Assembly (NCBI GenBank): GCA_947575935.1
Contig: CANPPM010000057.1
Span: 1 to 11,734, forward strand
Origin: an uncultured Butyricicoccus sp.
GTDB lineage: Bacteria > Bacillota > Clostridia > Oscillospirales > Butyricicoccaceae
Direction: 5' to 3'
DNA: 11,734 nucleotides
Below are positions 6,687 through 11,734 of this stretch, piece by piece. The notes under the pieces are model-generated. The model was not told the origin of the DNA. It did not search any database and worked only from the letters and a program-made list of their open reading frames with translations. Position numbers and translations under genes: made by a program. How positions within the stretch are numbered: the stretch's first letter is position 1; every line of letters begins with the position of its first letter.

Positions 6687-6708
6687 AGCGGCCTGTAAAA
6701 GGGCCGCT
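6687..6708 (+). other. Short GC-rich hairpin upstream of the ABC promoter
   Basis: AGCGGCC (6687-6693) pairs with GGCCGCT (6702-6708) around an 8-nt loop, followed on the plus strand by TTTGCTT. No plus-strand gene precedes it and in the minus direction there is no U-tract. It may be a weak plus-strand terminator or a binding site near the ABC promoter. Otherwise the 6493-6840 gap holds only the signals listed here and no gene I can support. Confidence 0.3.
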
Positions 6709-6780
6709 TTTGCTTGTACGGCGGGGAATTGCGCTCAATCCGGGGATTCTCCAGCTGCTGTCTGCCGGAAGTATGGACAG

Positions 6781-6817
6781 AAAAAAGCCGCGGCAGCACT
6801 TGGGCGCGCTGCCGCGG
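6781..6817 (-). terminator. Intrinsic terminator of the ter cluster
   Basis: On the minus strand CCGCGGCAGC (6808-6817) pairs perfectly with GCTGCCGCGG (6788-6797) around a 10-nt loop, followed by CTTTTTT (6781-6787). It begins 24 nt after the HAD gene stop. This is a textbook Rho-independent terminator and fixes the 3' end of the operon. Confidence 0.9.
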
Positions 6818-6840
6818 GAGGAGGGGATGGACGGAGGCGG

Positions 6841-7620
6841 TTAGCCGCTGGGGGAGGCGGGAAAGCCATGCTCGGTCAGCCGCAGGACGGCAGAGAGCAG
6901 AAATTCAGGAAAAAATTGATCTTCTGGGCAGACGATGGCCTGGCCGTCCGGCAGCGCAGCCGCAAGCGCGGCAGTGGGGACGAATGCGAGGTCGGCTGCT
7001 TTCAGCATCGGGAGATCAATGCTGCTGTCCCCTGCACAGAATACGTAGTCTGCTCCTGTGAGTGCGCGTAGATGACGCAGGCCGGTCCCCTTATCCACGC
7101 CTGGCGGGAAGAAGTAAATTTTTTGTCCGGAACAGCATACGTCGAGCGGGACCTTCCCCAGGAAGCGTTCCGCACAGCGACAGGTTTGTCCGACGGTGGG
7201 ATAGTGTGCATACAGATAGCTGTCGTCGACGATGCGGCAGGTAAGAAATCCGCCGGTGTGTTCCAACTCGGCCTGAAGGGTTTCAAGAGTGCCGCGGAAT
7301 GGTTGGATTGCCGCCTGCGCCCGTGCAGTCCAGGTGGGGTCAGCCGCTCCGTTTCGCAGGCAGACCGCCCCGTTGGTGGTCACTGCGAGCGGTGGGACGA
7401 GGGGCCAGCGCAGCCGCAGGTATTGCGCGACAGAGCGGCTGGTAACCGGTACAAAGCAGACCTGCCCCTGAAGCGCTTCCAGGAGGCGGATGGTGGTTTG
7501 CGTCATATAACTCAGCGCTTTTCCATTCAGCCATTCGACACAGAGGGCATCCGGCCGCGCGTGCCGGTAGGAATGGAGGATGGTACGATCTAAATCGCAG
7601 GCCAGCAAGATTTTTTTCAT
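6841..7620 (-). CDS. HAD-family phosphohydrolase of the Ter-linked biosynthetic module
   Basis: A 259-residue HAD-superfamily hydrolase. Motif I is DLDRT (residues 9-13, nucleophile D9), motif II is VTSRS (59-63, T60), motif III is the Lys in VDKGTGL, and motif IV is GDSSIDLPML, so all catalytic residues are present. A cap domain lies between motifs II and III, as in Cof/sucrose-phosphatase-type enzymes, which act on small phosphorylated molecules in the cytoplasm. The frame stays open upstream to 7770, but the start at 7620 is chosen because it places motif I at the N-terminus and gives an ATGA overlap with the stop of the preceding gene. It is the last gene of the cluster, 24 nt before the terminator stem. 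By context it may remove a phosphate from an intermediate made by the two phosphoribosyltransferase-like proteins; the real substrate is unknown. Confidence 0.87.
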   Translation of the reverse strand: MKKILLACDLDRTILHSYRHARPDALCVEWLNGKALSYMTQTTIRLLEALQGQVCFVPVTSRSVAQYLRLRWPLVPPLAVTTNGAVCLRNGAADPTWTARAQAAIQPFRGTLETLQAELEHTGGFLTCRIVDDSYLYAHYPTVGQTCRCAERFLGKVPLDVCCSGQKIYFFPPGVDKGTGLRHLRALTGADYVFCAGDSSIDLPMLKAADLAFVPTAALAAALPDGQAIVCPEDQFFPEFLLSAVLRLTEHGFPASPSG

Positions 7621-8672
7621 GTTACGGAACCATCCATGGCGCGAATGATCCCGCAGGCCCGGTAATTTTGCAGCGGGTAAACGGCTACTTCCGCCCCCCG
7701 CTCCCGCGCCAGCTGGTAGAGGTGGCCAAGATGCGCATGGTCGTCCAGGCTGTGCACCAGCACTTTCCACGGAACCCGGCGGAGCAGTACGCGCGTTGCT
7801 TCACCGATGCTGGGCTTGACAAGGTTCATATCGCGGATAGCGAAGGCGCGGCAGATTGCGGCAGTCTCTTCCAGCCCGCTGGTTGGGACAGGCCGGCAGG
7901 CGGGCGGCTGCAGTGCGGACGAAAAGTATGCCTCTACCGCGTGGATGAACCGATAGGTGAGATCCTGCCCGGACAGTTCGTGATAGAACAGCGCGCCGTG
8001 AAAATCGTTCGGGCCGATGATGTCTTCACGGCAGAAGGTGCGGCTGAGCAGCCCGGAGACTGTGGCGTTGAGACAAGCGCTGGCAATCAGGAAATCATCG
8101 GGGGTTCCGGCAAGCCCGGCGACTCCGGCCGGGTCGGACAGTACTGCAAGCCCCGGATTGACGCCAGGGTAATCCCGCATGGCTTCGTTTAGCTGCCGTT
8201 GGATAGCGCCTTTCCCGGTCCAGCCGTCTACAAACTGGATGCTGCCCGGATCGTGCCGGGCAAGGATAAACTGCATGGCATTTCGGTCGATACCTTTGCC
8301 GCGGATAATGGAAATGGTGTAATGTACGGCCTTTATTCGGTAGATTTGCTCCAGAAAATGCTTGATCAGGATGCCGATGGGCGTGCCCGCCCGCGCAAGC
8401 GAGACCAAAACGATTTCTCCGTGTTTGGCTGCCCGGATCTGTGCCGAGACCCCTGCGACCGCCTGTGCAGTGCGTTCGGCATACAGTGTAAGGGCTTGGA
8501 AAAATGCGTCCAGATAGGCGGAAGTAGGCTGGTATTCCAGCGGGAGCATTTCGGAATAATGGATGCCGCGTTGGATAAGCGACTCTCGTTCGTGCGTGTC
8601 AAGTGGGGTCACCAGGCCGGTGATGTCTTTGAGCAGGATCGTCACATCTTCCTCTTTATAGCTGCTGAACAT
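7617..8672 (-). CDS. StiP/PRTase_1-family protein with C-terminal PELOTA-like domain
   Basis: A 351-residue protein of the family that pipelines call 'cysteine protease StiP' and that comparative genomics describes as a phosphoribosyltransferase-like domain fused to an RNA-binding PELOTA-like domain. The N-terminus SSYKEEDVTILLKDI is typical. ARAGTPIGIL (residues 93-102), HYTISIIRGKGID (117-129) and FVDGWTGKGAI (147-157) are conserved, the last resembling a PRPP-binding loop. SACLNATVSGLLSRT (198-212) contains C200. The C-terminal part (about 292-345), starting ATRVLLRRVPW, is the PELOTA-like segment. AAGGAGGC (8677-8684) precedes the start by 4 nt. It overlaps the upstream gene by 17 bp and the downstream HAD gene by 4 bp. 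Predicted role: a transferase or RNA-linked step in making a nucleoside-like compound. Neither protease nor PRTase activity is proved by the sequence. Confidence 0.85.
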   Translation of the reverse strand: MFSSYKEEDVTILLKDITGLVTPLDTHERESLIQRGIHYSEMLPLEYQPTSAYLDAFFQALTLYAERTAQAVAGVSAQIRAAKHGEIVLVSLARAGTPIGILIKHFLEQIYRIKAVHYTISIIRGKGIDRNAMQFILARHDPGSIQFVDGWTGKGAIQRQLNEAMRDYPGVNPGLAVLSDPAGVAGLAGTPDDFLIASACLNATVSGLLSRTFCREDIIGPNDFHGALFYHELSGQDLTYRFIHAVEAYFSSALQPPACRPVPTSGLEETAAICRAFAIRDMNLVKPSIGEATRVLLRRVPWKVLVHSLDDHAHLGHLYQLARERGAEVAVYPLQNYRACGIIRAMDGSVT

Positions 8673-9795
8673 CTTTGCCTCCTTCGATTACGATCATTTG
8701 GCCGCAGCCCTGTTGTCCGAGTGCCGCAGCGAGCCCGGCTGCGGCCTCCCGGTCGTCTGCAGGCGTATCGGTAACGATGACCGCCCCGTCGCATGATCCG
8801 GGATTGTAGAGATAGGTGGTGCGTCCGGCGTCATAAAAGCTGTGCAGGCAAACGCCTGCGCGGACAGGATAGCCGGAATCCTGACAGATCCCAATCGGGC
8901 TGCGCGTTGTAGCATGGCAGAGTACCGATAAGCCGCAGCGCTCAAGCGCACAGGCAAGCAGTAGGGCGGGGTACATGCATTCCTCGGTTCCGAGGACCAG
9001 GAGGCGGCTGCCCGCCGGAAACTGTGCGGTAAGTCGGTCCGTCATGGTTGCCGCCAGGCTGCGGCAATATGCGGCATATATGCCGATAGGCAGGCCGAGG
9101 CGCGGATCCGGAAACCGCGTGTCAGACGTCCAGAAGGCCGGGGCCGGGCCGGTGTCCGGCGGAAGCGGCGGCGCGCTGATTTGGTATCGGGCAACGGCTG
9201 CGGAAAGATCCTCGTGGGGCAGCCGAACCAAGCATTCGCTTCGGATCCCCGCCTGCTGCAGCCGCAGGGTGTGCCCGTCCGACAGACGGTTCAGGATGGA
9301 GGCGGCGACAAGTGTCCGCCCCTCCATACAGGGATACTGTTCCCGCAGCTGATGTACGATATTGAGCAGCGTTTTACCGGTAGAAAATTCGTCATCCACA
9401 AAAATGATTTGTGGGGTGTGTGAAATCCATTCGGCCAGCCGGGCGCCGGACAGCCGCTGTTCCACCGCATGGCTGTGCTCCTCCCGAAAGCAGATCCAGG
9501 GGGTGGCATTCGGCCTTGCTTCTCGGGTAGTATGGATATAAATGCAGTCTGGGCCGAGGCAGCCGGCAACCGCGGCGGCGATGGCGGTAGCTGTTTCGGC
9601 AAAGCCAATCACCAGACGTGCCGCTGGATAACGGACGGCGATCTGCTGCCCCAGCGTGGTCATCATTTCAAGTGCTTGGCCCGGACGGGACGGCAGATGC
9701 TTGGCCTGCAGGGGGTTTGCCAACAGGTAGGTTCGTTTGGGGTTGTTCAGACGTTTGGTCAATGCGACAGTTTCACTGGCGGTGTAAATATGCAT
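8656..9795 (-). CDS. Phosphoribosyltransferase-TRSP domain protein
   Basis: A 379-residue, two-domain protein. Residues 1 to about 215 are a type I phosphoribosyltransferase-like domain with the acidic PRPP loop FVDDEFSTGKT (132-142) and an upstream IGFAETATAI segment (63-72). Residues about 225-375 are the TRSP domain, named for the motif present here as T297-R-S-P300 (in TTRSPIGIC), with a nearby LVLGTEECMYPALLLA (266-281). This pairing is the standard architecture in Ter-linked biosynthetic clusters, next to a StiP/PELOTA protein and a HAD enzyme as found here. An AGGGAG lies about 7 nt before the start. The 180-bp gap upstream contains a terminator-like hairpin, so expression may differ from terD. 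The TRSP domain is of unknown biochemical function; a transfer of phosphoribosyl to an unknown base is inference. Confidence 0.88.
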   Translation of the reverse strand: MHIYTASETVALTKRLNNPKRTYLLANPLQAKHLPSRPGQALEMMTTLGQQIAVRYPAARLVIGFAETATAIAAAVAGCLGPDCIYIHTTREARPNATPWICFREEHSHAVEQRLSGARLAEWISHTPQIIFVDDEFSTGKTLLNIVHQLREQYPCMEGRTLVAASILNRLSDGHTLRLQQAGIRSECLVRLPHEDLSAAVARYQISAPPLPPDTGPAPAFWTSDTRFPDPRLGLPIGIYAAYCRSLAATMTDRLTAQFPAGSRLLVLGTEECMYPALLLACALERCGLSVLCHATTRSPIGICQDSGYPVRAGVCLHSFYDAGRTTYLYNPGSCDGAVIVTDTPADDREAAAGLAAALGQQGCGQMIVIEGGKDVQQL

Positions 9796-9862
9796 GATGA
9801 TGCTCCCTGAAAATCCGTTGCGCGGCCGGAAGGACGCAAGAGGTGAATTTTTTGAAAAATCG

Positions 9863-9889
9863 AAGCGAGGGGCGAAAATCCCCTCGCTT
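9863..9889 (-). terminator. Terminator- or attenuator-like hairpin inside the ter cluster
   Basis: AAGCGAGGGG (9863-9872) pairs perfectly with CCCCTCGCTT (9880-9889), 10 bp with a 7-nt loop. In the minus direction it is followed by CGATTTTTCAAAAAATT, and in the plus direction by TTTTG. It lies about 90 nt after the AIM24 stop and about 70 nt before the PRTase-TRSP start. I see no strong sigma-A promoter between it and 9795. It therefore either lowers read-through into the biosynthetic genes or acts in a regulated way. Confidence 0.6.
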
Positions 9890-9975
9890 TTGAAGCCTGC
9901 TGCAGCCGCAGGAACGTTCGCTCCTGTTCGCCGGCAAGCTGGATGCCATCGCTGTGGTATGCAGGCAGCCGGGAC

Positions 9976-10659
9976 TCAGGAGCTGGTGGGAAGCATGCCT
10001 TGCAGCCACTGGCTGAAGGCCTCGGGCTTTCGCGTTTGGATCAGGACGACGCCCGGCCCGCGAAAGCGGCAGACCAGGCATTCGCCCGAAATGATGCTGG
10101 AGACCCAGCCGTTTGAGGCTTTTTCAATCCGGTACTGCATGTAGTCCGGCCATGCAACCAGATGCCCGTTGTCGACAATCAGCTCCTCGCCGGGCCCCAG
10201 ATTGATGGGGTGGATGGCCCCAAAGCTGCTGAGAAACACTGTACCACGCCCGCGGACATTCAGCACGAAGAAGCCCTCCCGTGACAGGAACCCCTGCGCC
10301 AGGTTCTGCATCGCCGTGTCGACCTGTATCCCGGGCGTGGAGGCCAAAAAACCGTCTTTTTGCACCCGGAGCGCATAGCTGCCGTCCAGCTCGACGTCGA
10401 TGATACCGCCGGGCGCCGGATGTCCCAGCATGACCTTGCCTGGTCCCCGGCTTGCGACGATGTTCTGCACGAAAAAGCTTTCGCCTGCAAGAAAGCGCCG
10501 GGCCAGCCCGCCCAGCAGGCCGCCGCTCATCGCGCCGTTTACGTCAAGTGTTGCCGACATGGCGATCATGGCATCTGATTCCGCCTGGATGGTTTCGCCC
10601 TGCTGTAGGGCGCATTTAACGACAGGAAAGGCATCCCCGTGCAGGATCTCATATTTCAT
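9976..10659 (-). CDS. AIM24 / TIGR00266-family protein
   Basis: A 227-residue protein of the bacterial AIM24 (TIGR00266) family, built of beta-rich repeats. Visible repeated units are GESFFVQNIVASRGPGKVMLG (59-79), REGFFVLNVRGRGTVFLSSFG (127-147) and a more diverged GECLVCRFRGPGVVLI (192-207), which share the FFVxN and RGxGxV pattern. A glycine-rich NGAMSGGLLGGLARR (41-55) and DTAMQNLAQGFL are also typical. No signal peptide or membrane segment is seen. Function is unsettled; the mitochondrial relative affects inner-membrane organisation. Length is normal. It follows terD by 54 bp with only a weak ribosome site (AAGGAAAG about 13 nt before the start), so it probably shares the terD promoter. 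AIM24 proteins are, to my knowledge, recurrent neighbours of TerD-family genes. Confidence 0.88.
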   Translation of the reverse strand: MKYEILHGDAFPVVKCALQQGETIQAESDAMIAMSATLDVNGAMSGGLLGGLARRFLAGESFFVQNIVASRGPGKVMLGHPAPGGIIDVELDGSYALRVQKDGFLASTPGIQVDTAMQNLAQGFLSREGFFVLNVRGRGTVFLSSFGAIHPINLGPGEELIVDNGHLVAWPDYMQYRIEKASNGWVSSIISGECLVCRFRGPGVVLIQTRKPEAFSQWLQGMLPTSS

Positions 10660-10713
10660 AGATACGTACTCACTTTCCTTTTCTGGAGAAGGCGGCCGCT
10701 GTTTTGCTGCCGG

Positions 10714-11292
10714 TTATACGTTGACGCCGTAATTCTGGCACAGCGCCTTCAGCCCGCCTTGGAAGCCGCTGCCGATCGCATTGAACTTCCATTCACCGTT
10801 ATGACGGTACAGCTCGCCGACAACTACCGCTGTCTCAATGGAGAAATCTTCACCTAAGTCGAAACGGATCAGTTCGGTCTGGTCGGCCTCGTTTACGATC
10901 CGGATAAAGGCGTTGCTGACCTGGCCGAAGTTTTGGCGGCGCTCTTCCGCCTCATAGATGGTCACCGTGAAATCAATCTTGCCGATACTTTCCGGCACTT
11001 TGCTCAGGTCGACCTTGATCTGCTCGTCGTCGCCCTCGCCTTCACCGGTGAGGTTGTCCCCCAAATGCTCGACTGCGCCGGAATCGTGCTTTAAGTTTCC
11101 ATAAAAAACAAAGTCTGCATCTCGTGCGGTTTTGCCGTTCTCGCCCAGCAGAAATGCCGCGGCGTCCAGGTCAAAAGCAGCCCCGCCGTCGTATTTGTTA
11201 ACATCCCAGCCCAAGCCGACAAGTAACTTGCTCAAACCAGGATTGGTTTTGGTGAGATCTACCTTCTGTCCTTTGGATAAACTGATCGCCAT
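10714..11292 (-). CDS. terD: TerD-family stress protein (calcium-binding fold)
   Basis: A complete 192-residue TerD/TerE/CABP1-type protein. The family signature is intact: [15 protein letters not shown] start, GLGWD (26-30), [10 protein letters not shown] (40-49), DADFVFYGN (58-66), [12 protein letters not shown] (72-83), GDDEQI (87-92) and [10 protein letters not shown] (106-115). The acidic residues D41, D43, D60, D79 and D88/D89 are those that coordinate calcium in studied relatives. TerD proteins are cytosolic and linked to resistance to tellurite, phage and envelope or metal stress; the mechanism is unclear. Only one terD paralogue is here, with no terB, terC or telA beside it. The start is fixed by AGGAGG at 11303-11308 (10-nt spacing). 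First gene of the cluster, with a promoter at 11376-11404. Which of terD, terE or terZ it matches best cannot be decided by eye. Confidence 0.94.
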   Translation of the reverse strand: MAISLSKGQKVDLTKTNPGLSKLLVGLGWDVNKYDGGAAFDLDAAAFLLGENGKTARDADFVFYGNLKHDSGAVEHLGDNLTGEGEGDDEQIKVDLSKVPESIGKIDFTVTIYEAEERRQNFGQVSNAFIRIVNEADQTELIRFDLGEDFSIETAVVVGELYRHNGEWKFNAIGSGFQGGLKALCQNYGVNV

Positions 11293-11375
11293 CGTTGTCG
11301 TTCCTCCTAATCATTATTTCGCGTCCGTACCGGCCGCGGGAAAACGGGTTTGCTGTTACAAATCGTTACTTATAC

Positions 11376-11404
11376 AGAATACCACAAAAACCGACCGATT
11401 TCAA
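11376..11404 (-). promoter_or_regulatory. Sigma-A promoter of the ter cluster
   Basis: On the minus strand TTGAAA (11399-11404), a 17-bp spacer and TATTCT (11376-11381) form a strong vegetative promoter. Transcription would begin near 11369, leaving a leader of about 75 nt before terD. An ECF-type reading (TGAAAC with CGTA) was considered and does not fit the -10 region. Confidence 0.75.
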
Positions 11405-11439
11405 GGGGAACAACGCGGGCCCGGCTGGACGGAGCCTTT

Positions 11440-11457
11440 AAAAACGGTAACGTTTTT
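11440..11457. other. Small AT-rich inverted repeat upstream of the terD promoter
   Basis: AAAAACG (11440-11446) and CGTTTTT (11451-11457) form a 7-bp inverted repeat with a GTAA spacer, centred about 45 bp upstream of the terD -35 box. Its position suits an activator or operator site, but it could also be a chance AT-rich palindrome. The stretch 11293-11555 otherwise holds only the promoter and the terminator. Confidence 0.3.
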
Positions 11458-11481
11458 GTAAAGTTTTTGTGTCGAATCCAA

Positions 11482-11532
11482 GAAAAGATCCCCCGGCGAT
11501 GCGTGCAGAGAGCGCCTGCACCGCCGGGGGAT
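11482..11532 (-). terminator. Intrinsic terminator of the gene at the right edge
   Basis: ATCCCCCGGCG (11488-11498) pairs perfectly with CGCCGGGGGAT (11522-11532), with a second inner stem GTGCAG/CTGCAC (11503-11508 with 11516-11521). Read on the minus strand the stem ends in CTTTTCTT. It begins 23 nt after the stop at 11556, so it ends that gene and separates it from terD. Confidence 0.8.
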
Positions 11533-11555
11533 GCGGTCTGCGGAGAAGCAAAGCC

Positions 11556-11734
11556 CTATAAGATGCGCTTTGCTTCCATATAATAGCGTTTTTCACGCGC
11601 TTCGCCCATGGAGAAGGTTTTGCGCGGAAGGACGCCGTCAAAAATCACGCCGCGGAACAGATCCTCTTTGGCCGGGTCGGGCAATGCGAAGCCCAAATTG
11701 CCCGGCTGCACGGACAGCGTATGCAGTACGTCTA
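11556..11734 (-). CDS. C-terminal end of an unrecognised protein (cut by the window edge)
   Basis: The last 58 codons of a minus-strand gene that continues beyond the window, ending in TAG at 11556-11558. The visible residues run from DVLHTLSVQPGNLGFALPD through DLFRGVIFDGVLPRKTF to EKRYYMEAKRIL. Codon use and GC content match the neighbouring core genes, and a terminator follows directly, so it is a real coding end. I do not recognise the family from this part. It is a separate transcription unit from the ter cluster. Confidence 0.75.
   Translation of the reverse strand, partial: DVLHTLSVQPGNLGFALPDPAKEDLFRGVIFDGVLPRKTFSMGEAREKRYYMEAKRIL

Noticed and set aside
7621..7770. A longer N-terminus for the HAD gene, starting at 7770
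   Set aside because: It would overlap the StiP gene by 150 bp and put about 50 low-complexity residues before HAD motif I. The ATGA overlap at 7617-7620 is the natural start.
8199..8774. A 191-codon plus-strand open frame opposite the StiP gene
   Set aside because: Shadow of a confidently identified gene in GC-rich DNA; no ribosome site and no recognisable protein.
9773..10081. A 102-codon minus-strand open frame across the AIM24/PRTase gap
   Set aside because: It overlaps both confidently called genes out of frame, contains the terminator-like hairpin, and has no recognisable sequence.
1..11734. tRNA genes, rRNA genes, CRISPR arrays or intact insertion sequences
   Set aside because: No regularly spaced repeats, transposase frames or clover-leaf signatures were seen by eye on either strand; a covariance-model scan would settle the RNA part.

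Overview
The window looks like a chromosomal segment of a spore-forming, fairly GC-rich Firmicute, most likely of class Clostridia (Oscillospirales/Ruminococcaceae-like). The reasons are a spoVFA-spoVFB (dipicolinate synthase) pair, strong AGGAGG ribosome binding sites, sigma-A-type promoters and a heterodimeric multidrug ABC exporter of Firmicute type. The family-level placement is inference. Every intact gene lies on the minus strand. Only a decayed, AT-rich stretch at the left end carries plus-strand coding remnants.

Layout, left to right. Positions 1 to about 1000 form an AT-rich gene graveyard. It holds the C-terminal third of a SAM-dependent methyltransferase, a cysteine-rich KTR-domain gene (a Tn916-type passenger) broken into all three frames, and a small frameshifted ORF behind its own promoter, closed by a long hairpin that could terminate in both directions. 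Positions 1064-2520 hold dpaB and dpaA (spoVFB, spoVFA), overlapping by 4 bp, with a possible sigma-K promoter upstream of dpaA. Positions 2521-2837 are non-coding and carry two strong hairpins. Positions 2838-6492 hold a two-gene operon for a BmrCD/LmrCD/TM287-288-type heterodimeric exporter, with one degenerate and one canonical ATP site and a good sigma-A promoter at 6603-6631.

Positions 6841-11292 are the most interesting part: a terD-led cluster running terD, AIM24-like gene, PRTase-TRSP gene, StiP/PRTase-PELOTA gene, HAD phosphatase. It has a clear sigma-A promoter before terD and a strong intrinsic terminator after the HAD gene. The last three genes overlap and must be translationally coupled. 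This set matches the Ter-linked biosynthetic module that comparative genomics has predicted to make a nucleoside-like metabolite (TerD, two phosphoribosyltransferase-like proteins, TRSP and PELOTA domains, HAD). It is reduced here: no ATP-grasp, citrate-lyase-like aldolase, TerB, TerC or TelA gene lies between promoter and terminator. An AIM24-family protein sits directly after TerD, and a terminator-like hairpin separates these two genes from the biosynthetic three.

The right edge (11556-11734) is the C-terminus of an unrecognised minus-strand gene with its own terminator, so the ter cluster is an independent transcription unit. Three transcription units therefore sit head to tail: stress/nucleotide chemistry (ter), efflux (ABC pair) and spore maturation (dpaAB), with mobile-element debris next to dpaB. 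I saw no tRNA, rRNA, CRISPR array or intact insertion sequence.
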